64,000 nt of DNA from Streptomyces sp. NBC_00539 (GCF_036346105.1 NZ_CP107811.1:1674001-1738000); one strand, 5' to 3'. Shown: positions 1 through 8,836, numbered from the stretch's first letter. Notes: generated from the sequence alone by a model not told the origin. Program-made: numbers and translations.

Positions 1-198
1 CAGGCGCACCACGTCCTCGCCGACTTCCCACTCGCGCAGCACGGCGATGCGGTTCAGGTCGAGGAGGTGCTCCGGTCGGCGGTGGTCGAAGTTGATCTCG
101 ACCATCACGTCGGTACCACCTGCGATCGGCACAGCGGTGGGGAACTCGGCCTTGGCGGCGAGCGCCTCCTCCCAGCTGGCGGGGCGAAGGAAGTCCAT
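1..198 (-). CDS. Xanthine dehydrogenase-type FAD-binding subunit (partial, C-terminus off the window)
   Basis: Only the first 66 codons are present; the gene runs off the left edge. The ATG at 196-198 (complement) opens a protein starting MDFLRPASWEEALAA and carrying PIAGGTDVMVEI, the FAD pyrophosphate-binding stretch of the FAD_binding_5 domain. This domain is the medium subunit of xanthine dehydrogenase and CO-dehydrogenase-type molybdenum hydroxylases. In the family it passes electrons from the molybdenum and 2Fe-2S subunits to FAD and NAD. It is divergent from a PucR-type regulator, which fits a purine-degradation locus. The exact substrate cannot be told from this fragment; xanthine is inferred from the neighbour. 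Confidence 0.85.
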   Translation of the reverse strand, partial: MDFLRPASWEEALAAKAEFPTAVPIAGGTDVMVEINFDHRRPEHLLDLNRIAVLREWEVGEDVVRL

Positions 199-268
199 GA
201 GCGGCTCTCTTCTTCCTCATCGTGTCGTTCACTTCAAGCCAGGTGGCCCAGAGTCCCTCGACTGGTCG

Positions 269-294
269 TTCACGTGCCGTTAACGCGGTGTGAA
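269..294. promoter_or_regulatory. 26-bp dyad in the xdh/pucR divergent region (candidate operator)
   Basis: The 253-base gap between the two divergent starts holds TTCAC at 269-273 and GTGAA at 290-294, centred exactly on the palindrome CGTTAACG at 278-285. Such symmetry suggests a dimeric regulator site. PucR-type control of the xanthine dehydrogenase genes is an inference from position only. Confidence 0.35.
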
Positions 295-451
295 GCCAGT
301 ACACAAGCCGCGCGTCCCCCGGGTGCAGTCACCGAAACCATGAAGGAGTTGGCTGACGGGCTCCCTCGTCTTGTAGATTCGTATGAAAGGCAGGATGCGA
401 CGACCTGCCCGTTTTCCAACGGCAACATCGAGACAGATCGGCGGCGACATC

Positions 452-2128
452 ATGCGGCTGCGCGCACTGCTGGAAACCGAGGCGCTGGGGCTGCGGCTGC
501 TGGGCGGCGAGGAAGAACTCGACCGGACGGTCCGCGGGGTCATGACGACCGACCTGAGGGATCCCAGCCGATACCTCTCCGGAGGCGAACTTGTCCTGAC
601 CGGCCTGGCATGGCGAAAGAATTCAGCCGACTCCGAGCCTTTCGTACGAATCCTCGCGAGCGCGGGGGTCGCCGGCCTCGCGGCGGGCGAGGCGGAGCTG
701 GGGGACATCCCCGACGACCTGGTATCGGCCTGCCTGCGCAACCGGCTGCCGCTGTTCGCCGTGAACGAAGACGTCGCCTTCGCCACCATCACCGAATACG
801 TGGTGCGGCAGGTCTCCGGAGAGCGCGCGGGGGACTTGGCGGCCGTCGTGGACCGGCACCGCCGCCTGATGACATCGGGACCCGCCGGTGGCGGCCCCGA
901 CGTGGTGCTGGATCTGCTCACCACGGACCTCGATCTCCGGGCCTGGGTGCTCTCGCCGACCGGCCGGCAGATCGCCGGGGCGGGCGAGCCGCTGGCACCG
1001 GGCGTCTGCGCGGCGCTGGCGAGCGAGCACCTCGCGGCGGTCCGGACGGGCCGCAGGGGGCCCCACCGGATCTCGCTCCAGGGTATTACCTACTCCCTGT
1101 TCCCGATCAGAGGACACGGCCGCGGTCCGGGCGCCGTCAACCGTGACGTGCGCGAGAGCGTGCTGTCCGACTGGCTGCTGGCCGTCGAGGCCGACGCGGG
1201 CGACTGGCCCGCCGAGCGGCTCGACCTGCTCCAGGGCGTCACCCAGCTGATCGCCGTCGAGCGGGACCGGCGGGACGCGGCGCGCACCGTGCGCCGCCGG
1301 CTGGCCCAGGAAGTGCTGGAGCTGGTCCAGACGGGCGCGCCGCCCGCGGAGATCGCGGCCCGTCTGCGGGTGGCCGCGCCGGTGCTCCTGCCGGGGCTGT
1401 CCGCCGCCCCGCACTGGCAGGTCGTCGTGGCCCGGGTGGACTGGGCCGGCGGGGACATCCCGGGCGGCCCGGTGGCCCAGTCGCTGCTGGAGGAGATCCT
1501 GGTCGACCCGTCGCTCTCGGGGCCGGAGCCGTCCGACCGGATCGCGGTGGCCCATGCGGGTGACGAGGCCATCGCGCTCGTACCGCTGCCCGCGCTTCCC
1601 GGGGAGCCCGGGGAGGACAAGGGCCCCGACCGGGCGCTGCACGCCGACGAGCTGCTGACGTCCGTACGGGATCCCCTGGCGGCCGGTCTGGCCGACGACG
1701 GGCGGCTCACGCTGGGTGTCAGTGCGGCCGTGCACTCCGCCGAGGGGCTGCGCGGGGCGCTGGAGGAGGCCCGGCACGCCCGCCGGGTCGCCGCCGCCCG
1801 CCCGGGCCGGGTGTGCGCCGCCGGCCACCACGAGCTCGCCTCGCACGTCCTGCTGCTGCCCTTCGTCCCGGACGACGTCCGGCGTGCGTTCACGGCGCGG
1901 CTGCTGGACCCGCTGCGGGACTACGACCGACGCCACCGGGCCGAGCTGATCCCGACCCTGGAGGCGTTCTTGGACTGCGACGGCTCCTGGACCCGGTGCG
2001 CGACCCGGCTGCACCTGCACGTCAACACCCTGCGCTACCGGGTCGGGCGAATCGAGCAGTTGACGTCGCGCGACCTCTCCCGGCTGGAGGACAAGCTCGA
2101 CTTCTTCCTGGCACTGCGCATGAGCTGA
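452..2128 (+). CDS. PucR family transcriptional regulator
   Basis: 558-residue regulator of the PucR/CdaR class. The N-terminal part (about residues 1-120) resembles the PucR ligand-sensing domain, with MRLRALLETEALGLRLLGG and a later LFAVNEDVAFATITEYV stretch. The C-terminal 60 residues form the PucR helix-turn-helix: FLDCDGSWTRCATRLHLHVN followed by TLRYRVGRIEQLT. In this family the protein activates or represses purine or allantoin catabolism genes. It is divergent from a xanthine dehydrogenase subunit gene, which supports that role. I chose the ATG at 452 because the PucR domain begins there; an in-frame ATG at 383 would add 23 unrelated residues. No TTA codon is in frame. Confidence 0.88.
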   Translation: MRLRALLETEALGLRLLGGEEELDRTVRGVMTTDLRDPSRYLSGGELVLTGLAWRKNSADSEPFVRILASAGVAGLAAGEAELGDIPDDLVSACLRNRLPLFAVNEDVAFATITEYVVRQVSGERAGDLAAVVDRHRRLMTSGPAGGGPDVVLDLLTTDLDLRAWVLSPTGRQIAGAGEPLAPGVCAALASEHLAAVRTGRRGPHRISLQGITYSLFPIRGHGRGPGAVNRDVRESVLSDWLLAVEADAGDWPAERLDLLQGVTQLIAVERDRRDAARTVRRRLAQEVLELVQTGAPPAEIAARLRVAAPVLLPGLSAAPHWQVVVARVDWAGGDIPGGPVAQSLLEEILVDPSLSGPEPSDRIAVAHAGDEAIALVPLPALPGEPGEDKGPDRALHADELLTSVRDPLAAGLADDGRLTLGVSAAVHSAEGLRGALEEARHARRVAAARPGRVCAAGHHELASHVLLLPFVPDDVRRAFTARLLDPLRDYDRRHRAELIPTLEAFLDCDGSWTRCATRLHLHVNTLRYRVGRIEQLTSRDLSRLEDKLDFFLALRMS

Positions 2129-2133
2129 GTCGT

Positions 2134-2171
2134 GGCGGCCCGCCCGGCCGGTGAACCACCGGGCGGCCGCC
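2134..2171. terminator. Hairpin after the PucR gene
   Basis: GGCGGCCCGCCCGG at 2134-2147 can pair with CCGGGCGGCCGCC at 2159-2171, with one bulged C. It starts six bases after the stop codon. No U-tract follows, as is usual in high-GC actinobacteria. Confidence 0.55.
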
Positions 2172-2326
2172 GTACGAATCGCGCCAGGACTCCGGGTGAC
2201 GGCTGACGAGCCGTCCGGACTTTGTGAAAGAGTTCACCCGACCCCTTGGCCGGAGCCGTCGATCCGTGCTCTCATTTCGCCCCAGGGCTCAACGACGTGC
2301 TGCTCGATTGCTTCGGGGAGGGCAAT

Positions 2327-3100
2327 GTGGCGGATACCGCCATGTCCGGTGCGGGATCCACGGGGGGCGACGACCCCCTCCAGCGGGCGATATGGCGGCT
2401 GCGCTCGCGCGGCTGTTGGACCGACGCGGCGGCCCTGCTGACGCCGCACGCGGGCAGTGCGCGGGCCGCTGTGCAGCGGACCGCGCTGCTGGTCGAGCGG
2501 TGCCTGTTCACGGGACAGGGCTGGGCGGAGGCGGAGGACGCCCTGCGGATCGCGGAGGCGGTGGCCCAGGACGACGACGAGCGGGGCGCGGCGGCGTGCG
2601 AGCGGGGCCAACTGGCGTACGCGGCCACGGTGCTCGGGGTCCGGGACCGCTCGGACGAGGCGCGGTCGGCGCTGGGGCGCGCGGCGGCGCTGCTGTCCCT
2701 CGGGTCCCGGACCCGGCCGCTGCTGGACTTCCGGCGCGGTCTGGTCGCCGAGCACCTCGCGGAGGCCCCGGAGGCGGCCCGGCCGGCGTACCACCGGGCG
2801 CATGCGGGTGCTCTCGCCCACGGGGACACGCTGCTCCTGTCGTTCACGTGGCGGCACTTGGCGGCGCTGGCCCTGCGGGACGGTGAGGTGGCGGAGGCCC
2901 GCGACGGCTTCGCGGAGTCCCTGCGCATCCGAGAGGAACTCGGCTTCCTGATCGGCACGGCCCCGGCGCTGGCGGCGCTGGCCGAAGCCGAACCGGAACC
3001 GGAAGCCACTCGCCTGCGCGCGGAGGCCCGCCGCCTGTTCCACCTCCTGGGCGGCGTCCCGACATGGCTGGCGGACCAACTCACCCCCACCCCGGCCTGA
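2327..3100 (+). CDS. TPR-like helical repeat protein of unknown role
   Basis: 257 residues, almost all helical and rich in Ala, Leu, Arg and Glu. The spacing resembles tetratricopeptide repeats, with AYHRAHAGALAHGDTLLLSF and DGFAESLRIREELGF near the C-terminus. Such repeats usually mediate protein contacts. There is no signal peptide or membrane segment, so it should be cytoplasmic. I chose the GTG at 2327 because GGGAGG at 2317-2322 lies four bases upstream; an ATG at 2246 has no such site. GTGAA/TTCAC inverted arms lie about 90 bases upstream. I do not recognise a specific function; it could be the detached repeat part of a larger regulator. Confidence 0.6.
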   Translation: MADTAMSGAGSTGGDDPLQRAIWRLRSRGCWTDAAALLTPHAGSARAAVQRTALLVERCLFTGQGWAEAEDALRIAEAVAQDDDERGAAACERGQLAYAATVLGVRDRSDEARSALGRAAALLSLGSRTRPLLDFRRGLVAEHLAEAPEAARPAYHRAHAGALAHGDTLLLSFTWRHLAALALRDGEVAEARDGFAESLRIREELGFLIGTAPALAALAEAEPEPEATRLRAEARRLFHLLGGVPTWLADQLTPTPA

Positions 3101-3230
3101 CCCCTGGCCGGGGACTCCGCGGGCGCCCGCATCTCGCCGCGTACCCGGCGGCGGGCCCCGCACCGCCACCGGGCCCGCGCCGACAGCGAAGCCCCCGCCA
3201 ACCCCCTGGGCGGGGCCTCCTGGGGCTCCG

Positions 3231-3323
3231 GCAAATCCAGCCCCGCCGGCGTTTGAGGCGCAGGGCCGGCAAATCCAGCCCCGCCGGCGCTTGAGGCGCG
3301 GGGTCCGGGGCGGAGCCCCGGGG
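3231..3323. repeat. Streptomyces-type intergenic repeat, two tandem copies plus hairpin, in a 340-base gap
   Basis: The gap 3101-3440 holds no gene I can support. The motif GCAAATCCAGCCCCGCCGGC, ending in TTGAGGCGC, occurs at 3231-3268 and again at 3269-3303. It is followed by GGGGTCCGGGGCGGAGCCCC, which can fold into a GGGGC/GCCCC hairpin. The second half of the motif recurs at 29127-29183. From memory this kind of element is common between genes in streptomycetes and often lies next to gene ends, where it may act as a terminator. Confidence 0.65.
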
Positions 3324-3440
3324 AGCCCGGCGCAGCCGGGGGCGCTTCGCGCAGCGGCGCCGCACCCGGACGGGCTCCCGGGCCGGGCGGGTGCGCAAGC
3401 CGGACTGGCTCCGGGCGGGGCCGGACAGGGCCCGGGGGCG

Positions 3441-4136
3441 TCAGGCCTCGGCGCCGGCGAAGTGGTCCCGGACCAGGGCTTCGACCACCCCGACCTCGCC
3501 CGCGATCAACGCGTCCAGCAGCGCCGCGTGCTCCTCCGCATCCGCCACCAGCTCCGCCCGCCGAACCCGCGGAGCGCCCGGCAGCGGCAGCATCGCCCGG
3601 CGGTGCAGCTCCTGCGTCAGCCGCACCAGCTGGTCGTTCCCCGCCAGCGACAGCACCGCCCGGTGGAACGCCCGGTCCGCCTCCCCGTACGCCGCGAGGT
3701 CACCGGCCCGCGCCGCCTCCCCCGTCGCCGCGGCCGCCGGCCGGAGCTCCGCCCACGCCGCCGCCGGTACGTCCCGCGCCAGCCTCAGCATCACGGGAAC
3801 CTCCAGCAGGGCCCGTACCTCCGCGAGCTCCGCCAGCGCCTGCGGGCTGCGCCCCAGCACCCGGAACCCCCGGTTCGGCAGGCACTCCACCGCCCCTTCC
3901 AGCGCCAGCTGCTGCATCGCCTCGCGCACGGGCGTCGCGGAGACCCCGAACCGTTCCCCCAGCGCCGGGCCCGAGTAGATCTCGCCGGGTACCAGCTCGC
4001 CGTCGACCAGCGCCGCCCTCAGCGCGTCCAGCACCTGCCCGCGCACCGAATGGCGCCGTACCCGCCGTGCCTTCTGCGCGGGCACCGCCTGCATCGTCTC
4101 CTCGGCCGGCACCCGGTCGTGGGCCGTTCCGTACAT
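3441..4136 (-). CDS. GntR family regulator, FCD subfamily
   Basis: 231 residues. A winged helix-turn-helix occupies about residues 25-90, with RRHSVRGQVLDALRAALVDG and the recognition stretch ALGERFGVSATPVREAMQQL typical of GntR proteins. The C-terminal 130 residues match the all-helical FCD ligand domain (AFHRAVLSLAGNDQLVRLTQ, and HAALLDALIAGE near the end). FCD members usually respond to carboxylic acids or amino acids and repress neighbouring operons. The ATG at 4134-4136 has a strong GGAGGAGG site upstream. It is divergent from the ferric-reductase-like gene, with 130 bases between starts, but the iron box there belongs to another regulator. The ligand and targets are unknown. Confidence 0.85.
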   Translation of the reverse strand: MYGTAHDRVPAEETMQAVPAQKARRVRRHSVRGQVLDALRAALVDGELVPGEIYSGPALGERFGVSATPVREAMQQLALEGAVECLPNRGFRVLGRSPQALAELAEVRALLEVPVMLRLARDVPAAAWAELRPAAAATGEAARAGDLAAYGEADRAFHRAVLSLAGNDQLVRLTQELHRRAMLPLPGAPRVRRAELVADAEEHAALLDALIAGEVGVVEALVRDHFAGAEA

Positions 4137-4220
4137 CCGGTCCTCCTCCGGGTCTCGACCTGCTCAGAGAATAGGCGACACGCCCGGCCGGCTCCCGAAT
4201 ACGCAGCCCACCCCCGTCCA

Positions 4221-4239
4221 GTAAGGTAAGGCTTACCTT
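4221..4239. promoter_or_regulatory. Iron box (DmdR/DtxR-type operator)
   Basis: TAAGGTAAGGCTTACCTT at 4222-4239 is a near-perfect inverted repeat. It matches 14 of 19 positions of the consensus TTAGGTTAGGCTAACCTAA as I recall it for DmdR1/DtxR/IdeR sites. It ends 27 bases before the start of the ferric-reductase-like gene, so iron-bound repressor would block its promoter. Confidence 0.8.
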
Positions 4240-4266
4240 CTAACGATCAGCGATCGGTGTGCCGCC

Positions 4267-5106
4267 ATGCCCCTCCAGACCCCGGCCGTCACAGCCGCCT
4301 ACCGACGCCTGGCCGAGGTCCACCCCACCCTGGAGATCACCGAGGTCGGCCCCCACGAGCCGCTCCCCCGCGGTGCGGGATGGACCCGCGCCGACGAGCT
4401 CGCGGCCGGCGGCCCGGCCCTCGACGCCTACCTCGCCTGGGACACCGCCCAAGTGCTCCGGGACCACGGCCGCCCCGCCCGCCCCGACGTGGTCGCCGGA
4501 TTCGGGTTCCACCGCTACGCCTGGCAGGGCTGCCTGCTGATCACCGTGCCGTGGTTCTCGCACCGCCGCGTCCCGCGCCTGGCCGGCGTGGCGTTCCACC
4601 GGAGCCCGGACCGCCTCGCCGTCCGGCTCGACGGTTTCGCCTGCCTTCCCGACGACCCGGCGGCCGCCCTCCCCGGAGCCCGGGTCGTCCCCGACGAGGA
4701 CGCCCTGCGCCGGGAGGTGCGGGACGCGGTGGCCGAGCACCTCGGACCCGTGCTGGAAGGTTTCGGCCCCCGCATGCGGCGCGGCCGCCGCGCCCTGTGG
4801 GCAATGGTGACCGACGAGGTGGTCGAGGGCCTGTGGCACGTCGGCGGGCTGCTCGGCGAGGAGGAGCGGGCCAGGACCGAGCTGGAGGCGCTGCTGCCCG
4901 CATCGGCCGCGCCCTACCCCACCGGCACGGGTTTCCGTACCCTCACGGCTCCCGACGGCTCCCCGCTGCCCACGCGCGACCGGGCCGGCTGCTGCCTCTT
5001 CTACACGATCCGCCCCGAGGACACCTGCCTGACCTGCCCCCGCACCTGCGACGCGGACCGCGTCACCCGCCTCGCGGCGGCGGCCGACGGCGCCCTCGTC
5101 CCGTAA
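4267..5106 (+). CDS. (2Fe-2S)-binding FhuF-like ferric siderophore reductase
   Basis: 279 residues. The last 40 carry the cysteine pattern of FhuF-type proteins: a CC pair in AGCCLFYTIRPEDTC, then TCPRTCDADR, giving C-C-x10-C-x2-C. In FhuF these residues bind a 2Fe-2S cluster that reduces ferric siderophores and releases iron in the cytoplasm. The rest of the protein has no signal peptide or membrane helix, consistent with a cytoplasmic reductase. The start ATG at 4267 follows the iron box at 4222-4239, so expression should rise under iron starvation. No siderophore transporter lies alongside, so its partner must be elsewhere. A divergent GntR gene lies upstream. Confidence 0.85.
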   Translation: MPLQTPAVTAAYRRLAEVHPTLEITEVGPHEPLPRGAGWTRADELAAGGPALDAYLAWDTAQVLRDHGRPARPDVVAGFGFHRYAWQGCLLITVPWFSHRRVPRLAGVAFHRSPDRLAVRLDGFACLPDDPAAALPGARVVPDEDALRREVRDAVAEHLGPVLEGFGPRMRRGRRALWAMVTDEVVEGLWHVGGLLGEEERARTELEALLPASAAPYPTGTGFRTLTAPDGSPLPTRDRAGCCLFYTIRPEDTCLTCPRTCDADRVTRLAAAADGALVP

Positions 5107-5341
5107 CCCTCGCGACACCACGGACCCCGCAGGTGTGCCCCGAGCCCCCCAACCCACCCCTGCGGGTGATGTTGGTTCGAACGCAACTGACGTCACTTGC
5201 GCACCAGTTCGAGTCACAACACCCTATCCGGCGCGCGCCACCCCCCGAAGGCGTCCTCTTGCCCGGAAACCCGCGTGCACGGCCGGCCGGCTGCGCCACT
5301 ATGACGCCGGAAGGCCGCATACGCGAGGCAAGGACATCCGC

Positions 5342-6400
5342 ATGAGACTGACCGACATATCGCTGGACTGGCTGCTGCCCGGCGGCCTGTTGATCCTGGG
5401 CGTACTTGCGGCAGTGGCGGTGCTGGCCCGCGGCAAGCGCGAGAGCGAGAAGGCCGCGGCCGAGGACACGTGGGAGCGCAGCGAGGAGCGGCGCCGGCGC
5501 AAGGAAGCCGTCTACGGCACGGCCTCTTACGTCCTGCTGTTCTGCTGTGCGGCCGTCGCCGCCGCGCTCTCCTTCCACGGGCTGGTCGGCTTCGGCCGGC
5601 AGAACCTCAACCTGTCCGGCGGCTGGGAATACCTCGTCCCCTTCGGCCTCGACGGCGCCGCCATGTTCTGCTCGGTCCTCGCGGTCCGCGAGGCGAGCCA
5701 CGGCGACGCGGCGCTCGGCTCGCGCATGCTGGTCTGGCTGTTCGCCGGCGCGGCGGCCTGGTTCAACTGGGTGCACGCGCCCCGCGGGAGCGGCCACGAC
5801 GGCGCGCCGCAGTTCTTCGCGGGGATGTCGCTCTCGGCGGCCGTCCTGTTCGACCGCGCCCTCAAGCAGACCCGCCGGGCCGCGCTGCGCGAACAGGGCC
5901 TGATCCCGCGCCCGTTGCCGCAGATCCGGATGGTCCGCTGGATGCGGGCGCCCCGGGAGACCTTCGGCGCGTGGTCCCTCATGCTGCTGGAGGGGGTTCG
6001 CACCCTCGACGAGGCCGTGGACGAGGTGCGGGAGGACAAGCGCGAGAAGGAGCAGGACCGGCACCGCAGGCGCGATCAGAACCGGCTCGACCGGGCGCGC
6101 ATCAAGGCGCTGGGCCGGCAGAACAGGGCTTTCGGGCGTTCGCGCGGCCACCAGGTCGAACTGCCGGGGCTGGCTCCCGGGTCGGGCTCCGCGCCGGTCG
6201 GCGCGGAGCCGGCCATATCGGAAGCGGAGCAGCTGCCCCCGCGACGCCGGCCCTCCTTGCAGGCCGTGAACGGAACCGAATCGGCTGACCCGGCCGGACC
6301 CCGCACGGTCGACCTCACCGCAGAGGACGACACCCAGACGATCCCCCGGCTCGACTCACTGGAGCGCAAGCTCAAGGACCTCGAGCAGCAATTCGGCTGA
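5342..6400 (+). CDS. DUF2637 membrane protein (SpdB-like)
   Basis: 352 residues. After an N-terminal hydrophobic helix (about 10-28) and a highly charged linker, the DUF2637 core has three further hydrophobic segments (YVLLFCCAAVAAALSFHGLV, then FGLDGAAMFCSVLAV, then MLVWLFAGAAAWFNWVH). The C-terminal 150 residues are charged and probably cytoplasmic, ending in a short coiled stretch (LERKLKDLEQQFG). DUF2637 occurs in actinobacterial plasmid-spread (Spd) and regulatory proteins, but no biochemical role is established to my knowledge. The ATG at 5342 was chosen because AAGGA lies nine bases upstream and the transmembrane start follows at once. Confidence 0.75.
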   Translation: MRLTDISLDWLLPGGLLILGVLAAVAVLARGKRESEKAAAEDTWERSEERRRRKEAVYGTASYVLLFCCAAVAAALSFHGLVGFGRQNLNLSGGWEYLVPFGLDGAAMFCSVLAVREASHGDAALGSRMLVWLFAGAAAWFNWVHAPRGSGHDGAPQFFAGMSLSAAVLFDRALKQTRRAALREQGLIPRPLPQIRMVRWMRAPRETFGAWSLMLLEGVRTLDEAVDEVREDKREKEQDRHRRRDQNRLDRARIKALGRQNRAFGRSRGHQVELPGLAPGSGSAPVGAEPAISEAEQLPPRRRPSLQAVNGTESADPAGPRTVDLTAEDDTQTIPRLDSLERKLKDLEQQFG

Positions 6401-6455
6401 CCGGGCACGACCGCGGGGCCGGTCCGGACGCGCCTGAGCGCACCCGGTCCGGCCG

Positions 6456-6927
6456 TCACGCGTCGAGTTCGAACCAGACCACCTTGCCCGCTCCCGGGGC
6501 CAGCGCGTCCACGCCCCAGTCGTCGGCCAGCGACTGCACCAGCACCAGTCCCCCTGCCGTGCGTACCGTCGTCGGCGGTCGGTACGTGCGGTCGGGGGCG
6601 GCGGGAGGCGTAGTCGCGGACCTCGACCCGCAGCCGGGTGTCGGCGATGCACGCGGACACCTCCGCGCCCTGTTCGGTGTGGACGAGGGCGTTGGTGACG
6701 AGTTCGGTGATCAGCAGCTCGGCCACCTCGGTGGCCTCCGCTCGGCACCGGTGGCGCATCAGCTCCCTCAGGGACTTCCGGACCTCCCCCACGGCTTTCA
6801 GGTCCGCCCGGCGAACGCTGTGGACGATCTCCGGCGCGTCCACCGCTCCGCCGCCCTCGACGGACGGCTCACGCGGCACCGGCCGCCCTCTCCTCCACTG
6901 CTTTCCGGTCTTCGCCCCCACCCGCAC
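6456..6927 (-). pseudogene. HATPase_c anti-sigma-factor-like ATP-binding protein, frameshifted near its end
   Basis: The protein reads as a Streptomyces RsbW/SpoIIAB-like ATPase: LRELMRHRCRAEATEVAELL, then ITELVTNALVHTE (the N box), then LRVEVRDYASRRP (G1 box region). After THGRG the frame is lost. In the next frame the expected ending continues as LVLVQSLADDWGVDALAPG and KVVWFELDA before TGA at 6456-6458. One extra base in the five-C run at 6550-6554 explains this. It may be a sequencing error, since without it the gene is intact at about 157 codons. I chose the GTG at 6925-6927 because GGGGGAGG lies nine bases upstream; an ATG at 6996 is also possible. The gene follows poxB on the same strand. 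Confidence 0.75.
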
Positions 6928-7027
6928 GGCGATGTACCTCCCCCGTGTCGCCTTTCCGAATCGACCCGTACTCTCGAACAGGTCTACGGGATGCATGCCC
7001 CCCGGGGCAATCCGCACTCCTGCGGAC

Positions 7028-8770
7028 TCAGGGGCGCGGCAGATTGCGCAGGTTGGATCGCGCCATCTGAACCATCCGGCCCACCCCGCCGTCCAGCACG
7101 ATCTTGCTGGCGGAAAGCGCGAACCCGGTCACCATTTCGGCCTTGATCCTGGGTGGGATCGACAAGGCGTTGGGGTCGGTCACGATGTCCACCAGAGCAG
7201 GCCCCTTGTGCCGGAACGCGTCCTTCAGGGCCCCCGCGAGCTGCTTGGGTTTCTCCACGCGCACCCCATAGGCGCCCGCCGCACGGGCGATGGCGGAAAA
7301 ATCCGGGTTCCGGTTCGTGGTTCCGTACGCGGGCAGGCCGGAAACCATCATTTCCAGCTCGACCATTCCGAGGGACGAGTTGTTGAACAGGACTACTTTG
7401 ACGGGCAGCTCGTACTGCACCAGGGTGAGGAAATCTCCCATCAGCATCGAGAACCCGCCGTCACCCGACATCGACACCACTTGACGTCCGCGGTCGGTGA
7501 ACTGCGCGCCGATGGCCTGGGGGAGGGCGTTGGCCATGGAGCCGTGGCTGAAGGAGCCGATGATGCGCCGCTTGCCGTTCGGGGAAAGATAGCGTGCCGC
7601 CCACACGTTGCACATGCCCGTGTCCACGGTGAAGACGGCGTCCTCGTCCGCCAGTTCGTCGAGGACGGCGGCGACGTATTCGGGGTGGATGGGGGTGTGC
7701 TTCTCCACCTTGCGCGTGTACGCCCTGACGACGCCCTCCAGCGCGTCCGCGTGCTTCTTGAGCATCCGGTCCAGGAAGCGGCGGTCCGTCTTGGTGCGCA
7801 CCCGGAGGTTCAGCACGCGCAGGGTCTCCCGCACGTCGCCCCAGACCGCCAGGTCCAACTTCGAGCGCCGACCGAGGTGTTCGGGGCGGATGTCGACCTG
7901 GACGATCTTCACGTCGTCGGGCAGGAAGGCGTTGTACGGGAAGTCGGTGCCGAGCAGGATCAGCAGGTCGCACTCGTGGGTGGCTTCGTAGGCGGCGCCG
8001 TAGCCGAGCAGCCCGCTCATCCCGACGTCGAACTCGTTGTCGTACTGGATCCACTCCTTGCCGCGCAGGGCGTGCCCCACGGGCGCCTTGACCCGCTCGG
8101 CGAACTCCATGACCTCGGCGTGCGCCCCGGCGGTGCCGCTGCCGCAGAACAGGGTGACCCGGTCCGCCCCGTCGATCAGCCGGACCAACTGCTCGATCTC
8201 GCCGTCCCCGGGCCGTACCGTCGGCCGCGCGGTGACCAGGGCGTGCTCCACCGTCTTCTCCGGGGCGGGGAGGGAGGCGATGTCGCCGGGCAGTGAGATG
8301 ACGCCGACACCGCTGCGGCCGACGGCGTGCTGGATGGCGCTCTGCAGCACCCGGGGCATCTGCTTGGGGTTCGAGATCAGCTCGCTGTAGTGGCTGCACT
8401 CGGTGAACAGCCGGTCGGGGTGGGTCTCCTGGAAGTACCCGAGCCCGATCTCGCCGGAGGGGATGTGCGAGGCCAGCGCGAGCACCGGGGCCATCGAGCG
8501 GTGGGCGTCGTACAGGCCGTTGATCAGGTGCAGGTTGCCCGGACCGCAGGAGCCCGCGCAGGCGGCGAGCCGGCCGGTGATCTGGGCCTCGGCTCCGGCG
8601 GCGAAGGCGGCCGTCTCCTCGTGGCGGACCTGGATCCACTCGATGCCGTCGGTCCGGCGGATCGCGTCCACGACCGGGTTGAGGCTGTCGCCCACGACCC
8701 CGTACATCCGCCGCACTCCCGCGCGTACGAGGATGTCGACGAACTGCTCCGCCACGTTCTGCTTGGCCAT
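7028..8770 (-). CDS. poxB: Pyruvate dehydrogenase (quinone), PoxB-type
   Basis: 580 residues, the usual length for this thiamine-diphosphate enzyme. The N-terminal PYR domain carries the catalytic glutamate in VRHEETAAFAAGAEA. The middle FAD-binding domain is followed by a C-terminal PP domain with the ThDP motif SGDGGFSMLMGD running to VVLFNN. The family oxidises pyruvate to acetate and CO2 and passes electrons to membrane quinone at the inner face of the membrane. The C-terminal tail (MVQMARSNLRNLPRP) is basic and amphipathic, as expected for lipid activation. The ATG at 8768-8770 was chosen over a start at 8821 because the family begins MAKQNVAEQFVDIL. The ATPase gene follows downstream on the same strand. 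Confidence 0.92.
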   Translation of the reverse strand: MAKQNVAEQFVDILVRAGVRRMYGVVGDSLNPVVDAIRRTDGIEWIQVRHEETAAFAAGAEAQITGRLAACAGSCGPGNLHLINGLYDAHRSMAPVLALASHIPSGEIGLGYFQETHPDRLFTECSHYSELISNPKQMPRVLQSAIQHAVGRSGVGVISLPGDIASLPAPEKTVEHALVTARPTVRPGDGEIEQLVRLIDGADRVTLFCGSGTAGAHAEVMEFAERVKAPVGHALRGKEWIQYDNEFDVGMSGLLGYGAAYEATHECDLLILLGTDFPYNAFLPDDVKIVQVDIRPEHLGRRSKLDLAVWGDVRETLRVLNLRVRTKTDRRFLDRMLKKHADALEGVVRAYTRKVEKHTPIHPEYVAAVLDELADEDAVFTVDTGMCNVWAARYLSPNGKRRIIGSFSHGSMANALPQAIGAQFTDRGRQVVSMSGDGGFSMLMGDFLTLVQYELPVKVVLFNNSSLGMVELEMMVSGLPAYGTTNRNPDFSAIARAAGAYGVRVEKPKQLAGALKDAFRHKGPALVDIVTDPNALSIPPRIKAEMVTGFALSASKIVLDGGVGRMVQMARSNLRNLPRP

Positions 8771-8836
8771 GGAAGGGGCGTCCTCTCCGGTTCGGCTCTG
8801 CCGGGTCCGCCTTCCATCCACGCACGAACCGCCCCG

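Noticed and set aside
3231-3303. CRISPR-like pair of repeats
   Set aside because: Only two copies, directly adjacent without spacers, and no cas genes in the window.
6076-6455. Continuation of the ATPase gene as a 313-residue protein
   Set aside because: The extra C-terminus overlaps the DUF2637 gene antisense and has no family support; a one-base frameshift explains the sequence better.
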